In this document: piece after piece, positions 35,570 to 43,722 of the stretch
How positions within the stretch are numbered: the stretch's first letter is position 1
Layout: each line of letters begins with the position of its first letter
Assembly (NCBI RefSeq): GCF_029892045.1
Contig: NZ_CP120367.1
Span: 1,178,001-1,242,000, forward strand
Direction of reading: 5' to 3'
Length of the DNA stretch: 64,000 nt
Source of the DNA: Sinorhizobium numidicum
GTDB lineage: Bacteria; Pseudomonadota; Alphaproteobacteria; Rhizobiales; Rhizobiaceae
Made by a program: the position numbers and the translations under genes
Notes under the pieces: model-generated
What the model was told of the DNA's origin: nothing
The model's database searches: none
Seen by the model: only the letters and a program-made list of their open reading frames with translations

Positions 35570-36010
35570 TCAGTCATTCTCTTCGGTCTGATTATGTGAA
35601 CCGCCTGGAGTGGTGATGCCCTTGAGACCGACGCCGGCAACCGCTGGCTGTTCGCGTGCGGCGTCCGCCAGTGACACGACGCCGACCAAGCGCTTGTCGC
35701 GATTGACGACTGGCAGGCGCCGAACCTGCACATCGCCCATATTGCGCGCTACGTCGTCCACTTCTTCGTCCTCGAAGCAGTATTTGACATCGGTTGTCAT
35801 GATGTCTGACACCCTTGCCTGCGGATCGAGACCGCCAGCAACGCCGCGAACCACGATGTCCCTGTCAGTAATCATGCCGACGAGGCGGTCATGGTCTCCA
35901 ACCGGCAGGAAACCGATGTCGTTGTCTGCCATCTCCCGCGCAACCGCTGCGATGGTGTCATTGGGGCTGACGAGATGAACGTCTCTCGTCATAATCTCCG
36001 ATACATGCAT
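35570..36010 (-). CDS. Protein with two CBS domains
   Basis: 146 residues made almost wholly of two CBS motifs: MHVSEIMTRDVHLVSPNDTI...GFLPVGDHDRLVGMITDRD and SDIMTTDVKYCFEDEEVDD...RRLPVVNRDKRLVGVVSLAD. Such pairs bind adenosyl ligands (AMP, ATP, SAM) and act as sensors. The C-terminal tail (ITTPGGSHNQTEEND) is disordered. Stand-alone CBS proteins like this are common in stress clusters of rhizobia. No RpoE2-type promoter is evident in the immediate upstream region. Confidence 0.88.
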   Translation of the reverse strand: MHVSEIMTRDVHLVSPNDTIAAVAREMADNDIGFLPVGDHDRLVGMITDRDIVVRGVAGGLDPQARVSDIMTTDVKYCFEDEEVDDVARNMGDVQVRRLPVVNRDKRLVGVVSLADAAREQPAVAGVGLKGITTPGGSHNQTEEND

Positions 36011-36149
36011 TGTCTTGCTCCTTCGTAGATGATGCGAACCGCTGATCGATCGGCATTCTTGCCGCCGTACGCCAGCGTCCCGATGGACGTTTCAGCGAGT
36101 TGGCGCTTGCCAGCTCGCCATGTTCAGAGCTCATCGACCCGATCCGGCT

Positions 36150-36386
36150 TTACGGCTTTCTTTCCGAAGCAGGCGTTACGGGAATGGAGGTTGCATGTGT
36201 TGCCCCCTCGCTCTCGATATTCTCGCCGCGATCGGAAGCTGAATTGTCGGAAGCTGAATTGTTTTCTCCCTGCATTTCCCGCGACGCCTGTTCCCAGTGT
36301 CGCGCGTGCTGACCCTCCGGTCGGCCTTCCTGTTCCCAGATCGCGTAGGCCCTGCGCCTGATGAGCTCTTCCTTGTCGTTGTCCAT
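36150..36386 (-). CDS. DUF2934 protein
   Basis: 78 residues. The N-terminus MDNDKEELIRRRAYAIWEQE with GRPEGQHARHWEQASREM is the DUF2934 motif: a short helical domain, often in stress or plant-associated bacterial proteins, of unknown function. The rest is a low-complexity Ser/Asn/Glu tail. ATG 36386 has a GAGG site; upstream in-frame codons belong to a neighbour. An RpoE2-type promoter lies at 36452-36428, inside the 3' end of the neighbouring gene. Confidence 0.8.
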   Translation of the reverse strand: MDNDKEELIRRRAYAIWEQEGRPEGQHARHWEQASREMQGENNSASDNSASDRGENIESEGATHATSIPVTPASERKP

Positions 36387-36424
36387 GTCCCTTACCTCGC
36401 CGCTGAACACCGAAATGGCAAAGT

Positions 36425-36649
36425 TCAAACGGGGCCACTGCCTATTTGTTCCACGGTTGCGGCGGCCATTTCTGCTCCTTGAACCGCTCTCGCATGTTTC
36501 GGCGGCTCGGGATTTTCGTCGGGGTTCGGAACCGGTATTTCGTCCGGCAGTCGGTCCGGCTCCGGCTCCCCGATTGGGGGTTCGGGGAACCAGGGCGGCG
36601 GCTCCGGTGGCGGTTGCGGAGTCGGGTCCGGTTGACGGGGGTTTGGCAT
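36425..36649 (-). CDS. Small proline-rich protein
   Basis: 74 residues, 35% proline in the first half (MPNPRQPDPTPQPPPEPPPW, then FPEPPIGEPEPDRLPDEIPV). I do not recognise a family. ATG 36649 has GGAGG six bases upstream and an RpoE2-type promoter begins 65 bases upstream, so the gene is probably real and stress-induced. An ORF in another frame (36442-36681) over the same bases is rejected because it lacks such signals. Proline-rich small proteins of this kind have no known function. Confidence 0.6.
   Translation of the reverse strand: MPNPRQPDPTPQPPPEPPPWFPEPPIGEPEPDRLPDEIPVPNPDENPEPPKHARAVQGAEMAAATVEQIGSGPV
36428..36452 (-). promoter_or_regulatory. RpoE2-type promoter (GGAAC-N18-TT)
   Basis: Minus strand: GGAAC at 36452-36448 and TT at 36429-36428, with CCG directly before TT (CCGTT). 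It is 42 bases upstream of the DUF2934 gene and lies within the end of the proline-rich gene. Confidence 0.7.
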
Positions 36650-36689
36650 TTTCGCCTCCATTTCACGCGGACGGCATGCACGCATGGAC

Positions 36690-36714
36690 AATCCCGACCG
36701 ATCGGGATTGTTCC
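36690..36714 (-). promoter_or_regulatory. RpoE2-type promoter (GGAAC-N18-TT)
   Basis: Minus strand: GGAAC at 36714-36710 and TT at 36691-36690, in front of the proline-rich gene starting at 36649. The 18-base spacer holds a palindrome (CCCGATCGGTCGGG). Confidence 0.65.
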
Positions 36715-36794
36715 GGACAGACCCGATCGTATCCCTCTTCACCGCTTCGCCGGCACCGAGCAACTCGCTGGTTCGGACGATAAGAGTGAAGCCT

Positions 36795-36819
36795 GGAACC
36801 GATCGGCTGCTCCGCAGTT
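36795..36819 (+). promoter_or_regulatory. RpoE2-type promoter (GGAAC-N18-TT)
   Basis: GGAAC at 36795-36799 and TT at 36818-36819 with CAG before TT, 43 bases upstream of the BON-domain gene start. Confidence 0.7.
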
Positions 36820-36861
36820 GGACGAAGATCAACGCGAACAAACGGAACCAGGGAGGAAGCG

Positions 36862-37539
36862 ATGCCAAGACATAAGGGCTTTGGCCGCAACGAAATCTAC
36901 GACCGGTCCCGCGAACGGGAACGGTATGGCGCACCCTATGACTATGAATCCGAAAGGCGGCGGGGTCGCCAGCGGTTCGGCGAAGACGTCGAGCCGCGCG
37001 GCGCCGACTACGAAAGTTCCATGTATCCGGCAGGACCTCGCCGCTCGGAGTGGTACGGCGGAGCGGAAGATGACTATGACCGCTGGAACCGCGAACGCAC
37101 CGGCGGCGATTACTATGGCTCCGGCTATGGTTACAGTGGACAACACCCCTATCGCGATTACCCCAGAGGCTATGGGCGGGAACGCGGTTTCCTTGAACGT
37201 GCCGGCGATGAAGTTGCCTCCTGGTTCGGTGACGAGGAGGCCGAGCGCAGGCGCAACATGGATCAATTTCGCGGCAAGGGTCCGAAGGGCTACACACGCT
37301 CCGATAGCCGTATCCAGGAAGACGTCAGCGACCGCCTCAGCGACGAGGGCGCCCTCGATGCTTCCGACATAGAGGTCTCCGTCGTGAACGGCGAGGTCCA
37401 GCTCAGCGGCTTCGTCGATTCGAAATGGGCCAAACGCCGCGCCGAGGATTGCGTGGAGGGTGTCTCCGGCGTCACCCATGTGCAAAACAACATTCGGGTC
37501 CGGACAGCCGGCGCCACGGGCACAGAGCGCATCTTCTGA
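36862..37539 (+). CDS. BON-domain stress protein with a low-complexity N-terminus
   Basis: 225 residues. The first about 130 are rich in Arg/Tyr/Gly/Glu (FGRNEIYDRSRERERYGAPY, DYYGSGYGYSGQHPYRDYPR), probably disordered. Residues about 135-210 form a BON domain (QEDVSDRLSDEGALDASDIE; VVNGEVQLSGFVDSKWAKRR), a phospholipid- or envelope-associated fold. The overall design resembles SWFGD-containing BON proteins found in general-stress regulons (AGDEVASWFGDEEAERRRNM is present). ATG 36862 has GGAGG seven bases upstream and an RpoE2-type promoter in front. Confidence 0.85.
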   Translation: MPRHKGFGRNEIYDRSRERERYGAPYDYESERRRGRQRFGEDVEPRGADYESSMYPAGPRRSEWYGGAEDDYDRWNRERTGGDYYGSGYGYSGQHPYRDYPRGYGRERGFLERAGDEVASWFGDEEAERRRNMDQFRGKGPKGYTRSDSRIQEDVSDRLSDEGALDASDIEVSVVNGEVQLSGFVDSKWAKRRAEDCVEGVSGVTHVQNNIRVRTAGATGTERIF

Positions 37540-37540
37540 T

Positions 37541-37646
37541 CTACTGCATGGTTCCTTAAACCGGAACCGATTTAAGGACAAAACCATGCGGCGATTCAAA
37601 GCGTTACAGCGCCCTTTGTGCATCTGAAAAGATGCACGGCGCTGTA
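37541..37646. repeat. RIME-type intergenic mosaic repeat, copy 4
   Basis: Full two-palindrome copy between the convergent BON and topoisomerase genes, starting two bases after the BON stop codon. Orientation as copies 1 and 2. Confidence 0.8.
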
Positions 37647-37705
37647 AGACAGCCGGGCCGCGGCATCGCGGCTCGGCAATCTCGTTCGCAAAGCGGAACG
37701 GCCGC

Positions 37706-38800
37706 TCATTGCTTCCGTTTTCGCAAGCGCGCCGTGCGCTCAAGAAAGTTGAGCATGCGCGCTTCCTCCGCACGCAGCTCCCGGCGCGCGGAGCCGGGCG
37801 CCCGCAATTGCCTGACCGAAACGGTGCAATCGCCGGCGAGTGCGATGATATCCGGATGGATATAGCTCCCGCGGGAAATCGCCGGAGTATTGTGGAGGAC
37901 GGAAGCGGCCGCCTCGGACATCTGTTTGATCGTCGGCCGCTCGTTCTTTTCCAGCGCCGCACGCGCAACCGTGAAGGCCGCGACACTGCCCGCCCAGGTC
38001 CGGAATGTCTTTGCGGAAATGGCAGAACCGGCGATCTCTGCGAGATAACGATTGAGCCGGCCTGAATCGATGGGCCGCAATGTGTCGCTTTCATCTTTCC
38101 AGACGAAAAGCTGTCGGCCGGGCAGATCGGCAATTTCCTCGAGCAGCTGTTGCAATTTCGGGTGCCGAAGGCGGCGCTGCACGCGCTTGCCTCCCTTGCC
38201 GGTAAACTTGAGTTCGATGCAGCCGTCCCTCAACTTGAGGTGGCGTTTGAGCAAGGTCGTCGCGCCATAGCTTGCATTTGCCTGAACGTAGGCCGGACTG
38301 CCGGTACGCAAATGCGCTTCATCCAGCAAGGCCACGAGAGCCGCGAGCACTGTCTGGATATGATCGGCATCGCCCTGCATATGGCGTCGTACGGTGCGGC
38401 GGATCTTCGGCAGTGCCTTGCCGAATTCCACCAACTGAACGAATTTGTCGCCGCTTCGCAGCGCCTGCCATTCCCTGTGGTAGCGATATTGCTTTCGGCC
38501 TCGCGCATCGTAGCCGGTCGCCTGCAGGTGGCCGTTCTCGTCCAGGCAGATCCAGACATTCTCATAGGCTGGCGGCAGGCCCAGCGACGCTATGCGGGCC
38601 TTTACCGCGGGGTCGGTAAGTATCGAGCCGTCTGGCATGCGGTAGATGAAACCCTTGCCCCTGCGCTGGCGGCGGATGCCCGGCTCGGTATCGCTAACAT
38701 AGACGAGCCCCTTTTCCGCAAGCGGAACATCGGTCACCGCTATCGTCTGCGATCTCTCGATATCGCGGACGAGCGAATGACCGAGCGTGCCGCTAACCAT
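37706..38800 (-). CDS. Type IB DNA topoisomerase (vaccinia-type)
   Basis: 364 residues of the poxvirus-like bacterial TopIB family, which relaxes supercoils by a single-strand nick and a 3'-phosphotyrosyl intermediate. N-terminal segment RRRGKGFIYRMPDGS; core ELKFTGKGGKRVQRRLRHPK; catalytic region AKTFRTWAGSVAAF; and the active-site Tyr in ISRGSYIHPDII near the C-terminus. These enzymes are sporadic in bacteria, mainly in proteobacteria and actinobacteria, often in stress clusters. The ATG overlaps the glgX stop by 8 bases, so it is co-translated with glgX and shares the stress promoter at 41119-41144. Confidence 0.92.
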   Translation of the reverse strand: MVSGTLGHSLVRDIERSQTIAVTDVPLAEKGLVYVSDTEPGIRRQRRGKGFIYRMPDGSILTDPAVKARIASLGLPPAYENVWICLDENGHLQATGYDARGRKQYRYHREWQALRSGDKFVQLVEFGKALPKIRRTVRRHMQGDADHIQTVLAALVALLDEAHLRTGSPAYVQANASYGATTLLKRHLKLRDGCIELKFTGKGGKRVQRRLRHPKLQQLLEEIADLPGRQLFVWKDESDTLRPIDSGRLNRYLAEIAGSAISAKTFRTWAGSVAAFTVARAALEKNERPTIKQMSEAAASVLHNTPAISRGSYIHPDIIALAGDCTVSVRQLRAPGSARRELRAEEARMLNFLERTARLRKRKQ

Positions 38801-40883
38801 CGCCCGGCCCTTGCGGAATGAAGGCCACCACGCTCTGGGCGGCGATCATTTCCCGATCTCTGGCGGGACGTGCGAGGAAGGCATCGTCCTGCGCCGTATT
38901 GAGCACGCATTGCCATGGTCCCGTCCCAGTTGGAAGCGCGACTTCGCACTCCTCGCCGGCGTTAAGGACGAGAAACATCTCGCTCTCAGGCATAGCGCCC
39001 GTAGGCGCAATCCGGCAAATGTGGGCCCCTATAAGGCGCAGCTCGCCATTACTCCAGGCATTGTCGTCCATGCGGCTGCCGTCCGGCTTGTACCAGGCAA
39101 TCTCGGCGCGGCCGCTCTCATCAGGCTCGCCGCTGAGAAATCTTTCCTGGCGCAGGGCGGGATGCTCCTTCCGGAAGGCGATCATCTTCCGGCAGAAATC
39201 CAGGAAAGCATCGCTCGCGCTGCCCCAATCGAGCCAGCCGATCTCGTTATCCTGGCAATAGGCATTGTTGTTGCCCGTCTGGCTGTTGCCCAGCTCGTCA
39301 CCGCCGAGAATCATCGGCACGCCCTGGCTTACCATCAGGGTGGCGAACAGAGCGCAGCGTCGGCGCGTGCGGGCGCTGTTGATATCCGCGCTGTCGGTCG
39401 CACCCTCGGCACCCATATTGTCGGAATGGTTTTCCGGGTGCCCGTCGCGATTGTCCTCACCATTCGCCTCGTTGTGCTTCTCGTTGTAGGAGACGGTATC
39501 CATCAGCGTGAACCCGTCATGCGCACTCACGAGATTGATCGATGAGGTTGCGGCCCGGTCCGAATGATTGAACTGCACCGGAGAGCCGACGAGCCGCTCG
39601 GTAAGCGTCGGGACCATGCCGCCGTCCCTCTTCCAGAAACGGCGGACATCGTCACGAAACTGGTCGTTCCATTCGCGGAACGGGGGTGGGAAGCCGCCGA
39701 GCTGATATCCGCCTTCGCCGATATCCCAGGGTTCGGCGATGAGTTTGACCCCGGCAAGGACGGGATCTTGTCGGATCGCGTCAAAGAAACCGCCTTCCCG
39801 GTCGAACTCCATGTATTCGCGACCGAGCGTGCTTGCGAGATCGAAGCGGAACCCGTCGATATGCATCACACCCACCCAATAACGGAGACTGTCAAGCACC
39901 ATGCGCAACACCATGGGATGGGCAACGTTGAGCGTGTTTCCGGTGCCTGTCGTGTCGTAGGTGTGGCGCGGCTTTTCGGGTGACTGGCGGTAGTAGCTGA
40001 GATTGTCGAGACCGCGGAAGCTCAAGGTCGGCCCCCGCTCGGAGCCTTCGGCCGTATGGTTGTAGACGACGTCCATCAGAACCTCGATGCCGGCGGCATG
40101 GAACCTCTTGACCATCGTCTTGAACTCGGTGATGCCGCCGTTTTTCAGATAGCGCGATTGCGGCGCGAAGAAGCCAAGTGTCTGATAGCCCCAATAGTTC
40201 CTGAGATTTCGCTCGACCAAATAGCGGTCGTCGACGAAATACTGGATCGGCAGCAGCTCTATCGCGGAAATGCCAAGCTTCACAAGGTGATCGATGATCG
40301 GGTCGCTGGCCATGCCTAGTAACGTCCCGCGCAATTCGTCAGGCACCGCTGGATGGGTCATGGTCATGCCGCGGACATGGGTTTCGTAGATGATCGTTTC
40401 CGTCCAGGGACGGCGGATCGCCTCCTCGCCATCCCAGTCGAAAGCGGGATCCTGAATAACGCCCTTGACCATGAAGGGTGCGCTGTCGCGCTCGTCGAAG
40501 GAAAGATCGCCGTCTGGGCGACCTATGGTGTAGCCGAACAGCGCATCGTCCCAGAGAATTTCTCCGGCGACCTGTTTTGCATATGGATCTAGCAGAAGCT
40601 TGTTCGGATTGAACCGATGCCCGTTATGCGGGTCATAGGGGCCGTAGGCGCGATAGCCGTAGACGGTGCCGGGCCCTAAGCCTTCGATGTACCCGGACCA
40701 GATGTCGCCCTCGCGCTTCGGCAGCGGCAGGCGGGCCGTTTCCTTGCTGCCATCTTCGGAGAAAAGGCATAGCTCGATCTTCTCGGCATGCGCCGAGAAG
40801 ACGGCGAAATGCGTGCCCTGCCCGGTATATCCCGCGCCGAGTTCGGGTTTCAGAAAATCCAGTTCCGAGAAAGAAACGTTCAT
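38793..40883 (-). CDS. glgX: Glycogen debranching enzyme GlgX
   Basis: 696 residues of glycoside hydrolase 13 (isoamylase-like). It removes maltotetraose branches left by phosphorylase on glycogen. N-terminal CBM48-like segment (GTHFAVFSAHAEKIELCLFS), then GH13 regions MDVVYNHTAEGSERGPTLSF, FRFDLASTLGREYMEFDREG (region II Asp), IAEPWDIGEGGYQLGGFPP (region III Glu) and NLVSAHDGFTLMDTVSYNEK. ATG 40883 is chosen where homology begins; the upstream frame to 41111 is not supported. GGAGG lies 13 bases upstream. The downstream topoisomerase start overlaps its stop. Its promoter probably lies at 41119-41144. Confidence 0.93.
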   Translation of the reverse strand: MNVSFSELDFLKPELGAGYTGQGTHFAVFSAHAEKIELCLFSEDGSKETARLPLPKREGDIWSGYIEGLGPGTVYGYRAYGPYDPHNGHRFNPNKLLLDPYAKQVAGEILWDDALFGYTIGRPDGDLSFDERDSAPFMVKGVIQDPAFDWDGEEAIRRPWTETIIYETHVRGMTMTHPAVPDELRGTLLGMASDPIIDHLVKLGISAIELLPIQYFVDDRYLVERNLRNYWGYQTLGFFAPQSRYLKNGGITEFKTMVKRFHAAGIEVLMDVVYNHTAEGSERGPTLSFRGLDNLSYYRQSPEKPRHTYDTTGTGNTLNVAHPMVLRMVLDSLRYWVGVMHIDGFRFDLASTLGREYMEFDREGGFFDAIRQDPVLAGVKLIAEPWDIGEGGYQLGGFPPPFREWNDQFRDDVRRFWKRDGGMVPTLTERLVGSPVQFNHSDRAATSSINLVSAHDGFTLMDTVSYNEKHNEANGEDNRDGHPENHSDNMGAEGATDSADINSARTRRRCALFATLMVSQGVPMILGGDELGNSQTGNNNAYCQDNEIGWLDWGSASDAFLDFCRKMIAFRKEHPALRQERFLSGEPDESGRAEIAWYKPDGSRMDDNAWSNGELRLIGAHICRIAPTGAMPESEMFLVLNAGEECEVALPTGTGPWQCVLNTAQDDAFLARPARDREMIAAQSVVAFIPQGPGDG

Positions 40884-41116
40884 CCTTGTCGTTACGCCTC
40901 CTGCCGCCCTTACGGGGAGGGCCACGACCCCGCCAGGGCGTTTGCTAAAGGGCGGTGCTTTCCTTGGGGCCCCCGTCTCCGGCAATCGTTGGACGTCAAT
41001 CCGTATGCTTGCGGAGACTGCTTTCCTCCGTAGACATTCCGGGTTGAAAGCGATGGTGCAACGCAGAAAGGCGGCAATTTGTTCCTGCCGACCGCTTTGG
41101 GCGAGGAACAAGCCGC

Positions 41117-41144
41117 GGAACTTTCCGGGCGACCAGCAAGTTCC
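41117..41144. promoter_or_regulatory. Bidirectional RpoE2-type promoter between glgX and treZ
   Basis: GGAAC on the plus strand at 41117-41121 has TT 19 bases later (41141-41142), and GGAAC on the minus strand at 41144-41140 has TT 19 bases later (41120-41119). The same 28 bases therefore carry a promoter in each direction, formed by a GGAACTT...AAGTTCC palindrome, one towards treZ and one towards glgX-topIB. Confidence 0.7.
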
Positions 41145-41187
41145 CGTCTCTCACGCCGAGGTCGAGGACAAGATGCAAGGAAGACAA

Positions 41188-42978
41188 ATGCCCGAACGTT
41201 TCAGGAAGAGCTGGGGAGCCCATCTGACGTCCGCCGCCGCCGCCGAGTTCCGTTTGTGGGCGCCCGACGAAAAGATCGTTCGCGTCATCCTCAATGGGGC
41301 CGCGCACGAGATGCGGCGGCTTGAAGGCGGGTGGTTTGAAGTTACGGCCGAGGCACGGGCCGGGGATCGTTATTGGTTTCAGCTTTCCGACGGGACGGCG
41401 GTCGCCGACCCCGCGTCCTGCGCTCAGGAGGGTGATGTCGACGGGCCCTCGATTATCGTCGATCAATCGGCCTATCGGTGGAAAACAACCTCCTGGCGCG
41501 GTCGCCCATGGGAGGAAGCGGTCATCTACGAGTTGCATGTCGGAACCTTCACACCGGAAGGCACGTTTCGCGCCGCGGTCGAGCGCCTGCCTCATCTCGC
41601 GGATGCCGGGATAACCGCTATCGAGATCATGCCGGTCGCGCAATTTCATGGTTCCCGTGGCTGGGGGTATGACGGCGTGCTGCACTATGCGCCGCATCAG
41701 ATCTACGGAACGCCGGACGATCTCAAAGCGCTCGTGGATACGGCGCATGCTCTCGGCATCATGGTGCTGCTCGACGTCGTCTACAATCACTTCGGGCCGG
41801 AGGGAAATGCCCTGCCCCGCTATGCAGCCGGCTTTTTCAATAAAGATCGGCCGACCCCATGGGGGGCTTCAATCGCCTTCGAGCAGCACGCGGTGCGGCG
41901 TTATTTCATTGAGAACGCGCTCTGCTGGCTAGGCGACTTCCGGTTTGACGGGCTGCGCTTCGATGCGACCGAACAGATCAGGGATAGCACACACCCGCAC
42001 TTTCTCATCGCACTGGCGCGCGAATTGCGGGAGACCTTTGCTGGCCGCGAAATCCATCTGGTCGTCGAAGATGCCGACCGCCGCAGGAGCCTGGTTGGAC
42101 GCAGCGCAACCGGGAAAGCCGAACTCTTCACGGCGGGATGGAACGATGATTTCCACAACGCGCTGCACGTCGTTGCAACCGGAGAAATCAATGGCCACTA
42201 TCGCCCTTTCGCCGACGATCCATGGCGAAAGCTCCGCGACGCGATGACGAAAGGTTTTGCCTCGCCGGCAAGGGGCATGGAAATCTTACCGCTGCGGACC
42301 AATGCTCGCGTTTCTCCGCAGGCGCGCGTCAACTTCCTGCAAAACCACGACCAGGTGGGAAACCGCGCTTTCGGCGATCGCCTCGCCACGCTTGTCGATG
42401 AGGCGACAATGCGGGTGATGACGGCAATGCTGATGCTCGTTCCGCAGATCCCGCTCATCTTCATGGGTGATGAATACGGCGAGAGCCAACCATTTCTTTT
42501 TTTCTCCGATTTTCGGGGCGAGATCGGCAAGGCTATCCGCTTGGGGCGTCGGGAGGAGGCGGAGAATTTCGGCGGCATTCCGCAAGGCAAAACAGTGGAG
42601 GATTTGCCCGACCCGCTCCACGTGCAGGCGTTTTTCGATTCGAAACTGCGGTGGCAACGTGCAGCGAGCGCGGCGGGCAAACGGCACATCGCCTTCATGC
42701 GCGACCTTGTTGATGTCCGACAGCAGCATATCGTGCCCCTTCTGATCGATCCCGGCCTGTCCGGCTACCGTGTATTTCCGACGCAGGACGGCATTGTCGC
42801 GGCAGACTGGTTGTTCGGGGATGCTTCCCTGGAACTCCGGATCAATCTTTCGACGGAACCAGGCCCTATTCCGGCGATACACGGTCGGCCGATATTCATG
42901 AGTGGGATATCACCAGGCGAGACGGTGCCAGACGAACTGCCGGGTCCGGCTATCATTGCCGCCGTCAGAAGGGGATAG
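41188..42978 (+). CDS. treZ: Malto-oligosyltrehalose trehalohydrolase TreZ
   Basis: 596 residues of GH13, releasing trehalose from malto-oligosyltrehalose made by TreY. N-terminal CBM-like domain (AAAAEFRLWAPDEKIVRVIL) and the GH13 regions VIYELHVGTFTPEG, VLLDVVYNHFGPEGNALPRY, FRFDGLRFDATEQI (catalytic Asp) and HLVVEDADRR (catalytic Glu), and LQNHDQVGNRAFGDRL. Start ATG 41188 has AAGGA seven bases upstream; ATG 41173 is a less good alternative. TreY is not in the window, so trehalose synthesis from glycogen needs a partner elsewhere; glgX and glgA nearby fit a glycogen-trehalose link. The 28-base element upstream is a stress promoter. Confidence 0.92.
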   Translation: MPERFRKSWGAHLTSAAAAEFRLWAPDEKIVRVILNGAAHEMRRLEGGWFEVTAEARAGDRYWFQLSDGTAVADPASCAQEGDVDGPSIIVDQSAYRWKTTSWRGRPWEEAVIYELHVGTFTPEGTFRAAVERLPHLADAGITAIEIMPVAQFHGSRGWGYDGVLHYAPHQIYGTPDDLKALVDTAHALGIMVLLDVVYNHFGPEGNALPRYAAGFFNKDRPTPWGASIAFEQHAVRRYFIENALCWLGDFRFDGLRFDATEQIRDSTHPHFLIALARELRETFAGREIHLVVEDADRRRSLVGRSATGKAELFTAGWNDDFHNALHVVATGEINGHYRPFADDPWRKLRDAMTKGFASPARGMEILPLRTNARVSPQARVNFLQNHDQVGNRAFGDRLATLVDEATMRVMTAMLMLVPQIPLIFMGDEYGESQPFLFFSDFRGEIGKAIRLGRREEAENFGGIPQGKTVEDLPDPLHVQAFFDSKLRWQRAASAAGKRHIAFMRDLVDVRQQHIVPLLIDPGLSGYRVFPTQDGIVAADWLFGDASLELRINLSTEPGPIPAIHGRPIFMSGISPGETVPDELPGPAIIAAVRRG

Positions 42979-42998
42979 AGGAATGCTTCCGGCATCGC

Positions 42999-43023
42999 GG
43001 AACATGCCACCGGTCTCATGGTT
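42999..43023 (+). promoter_or_regulatory. RpoE2-type promoter (GGAAC-N18-TT)
   Basis: GGAAC at 42999-43003 and TT at 43022-43023 with TGG before TT, 24 bases before the uracil-DNA glycosylase start; it begins 21 bases after the treZ stop. Confidence 0.65.
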
Positions 43024-43046
43024 AGAAACGCGGCGACAAAAAATTC

Positions 43047-43718
43047 ATGGGAACGAGGAATGGTCCTCGGCGACAGATGCCGCAGAAACTGGCCAAAATA
43101 GGTCCTGCACTCTCCGGTGAGCACGCCGAAGCGCCATCCATTGCCGCGCTGCGGCGGCAAGCAGAAGGCTGCGAGCGCTGCGATCTCTACAAGAACGCAA
43201 CACAGCTCGTGTTCAGCGAGGGACCAGCCGACGCCCGCGTCGTCCTTGTTGGCGAACAGCCGGGCGACCGCGAGGATCTCGCCGGCCGCCCCTTCGTCGG
43301 CCCGGCCGGACGAATCCTGAACGAATGCCTCCATGAAGCCGGTATCGACCGTTCGAGCTGCTATCTCACCAATGCGGTCAAGCACTTCAAGTTTGAGCAG
43401 CGCGGCAAGCGACGCATGCATTCTCGGCCCAATGCAGGCGAGATCCAGCGCTGCGCCTGGTGGCTGGGGGCCGAGCTAGACCATCTTCACCCCGATCTCG
43501 TCGTCGCGCTCGGCGCGACGGCGCTGATGGCACTGCTTGGGCGAAGTGTCGCGGTGACGAAAAACCGTGGCGATCTCATCGCCACCCCCGGCGGTTACCC
43601 GGTTCTGGTGACGATCCATCCCTCCTATCTTCTGCGGATCCGAGACAGGGAGGATGCGGCCGTCGAACGCGGCCGTTTCGTCAACGATCTGGCGAAGATC
43701 GCGACCCACCTCCGCTGA
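43047..43718 (+). CDS. UdgX-type uracil-DNA glycosylase
   Basis: 223 residues of the UDG superfamily. The N-terminal cysteine cluster (RQAEGCERCDLYKNATQLVF) suggests an iron-sulfur site of family-4 type. The glycosylase motifs are GEQPGDREDLAGRPFVGPAG near residue 70 and TIHPSYLLR near residue 193. The loop FKFEQRGKRRMHSRPNAGE contains KRRMH, which corresponds to the KRRIH motif of mycobacterial UdgX, where His binds covalently to the abasic product and traps the enzyme on DNA. Start is taken at 43047; ATG 43077 is an alternative, and neither has a strong ribosome site. Stress promoter upstream. Confidence 0.88.
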   Translation: MGTRNGPRRQMPQKLAKIGPALSGEHAEAPSIAALRRQAEGCERCDLYKNATQLVFSEGPADARVVLVGEQPGDREDLAGRPFVGPAGRILNECLHEAGIDRSSCYLTNAVKHFKFEQRGKRRMHSRPNAGEIQRCAWWLGAELDHLHPDLVVALGATALMALLGRSVAVTKNRGDLIATPGGYPVLVTIHPSYLLRIRDREDAAVERGRFVNDLAKIATHLR

Positions 43719-43722
43719 CGGT

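Noticed and set aside
36829..38133. Minus-strand ORF of 434 residues across the BON gene and a repeat
   Set aside because: It reads through a repeat element and is antisense to a BON-domain gene with its own promoter.
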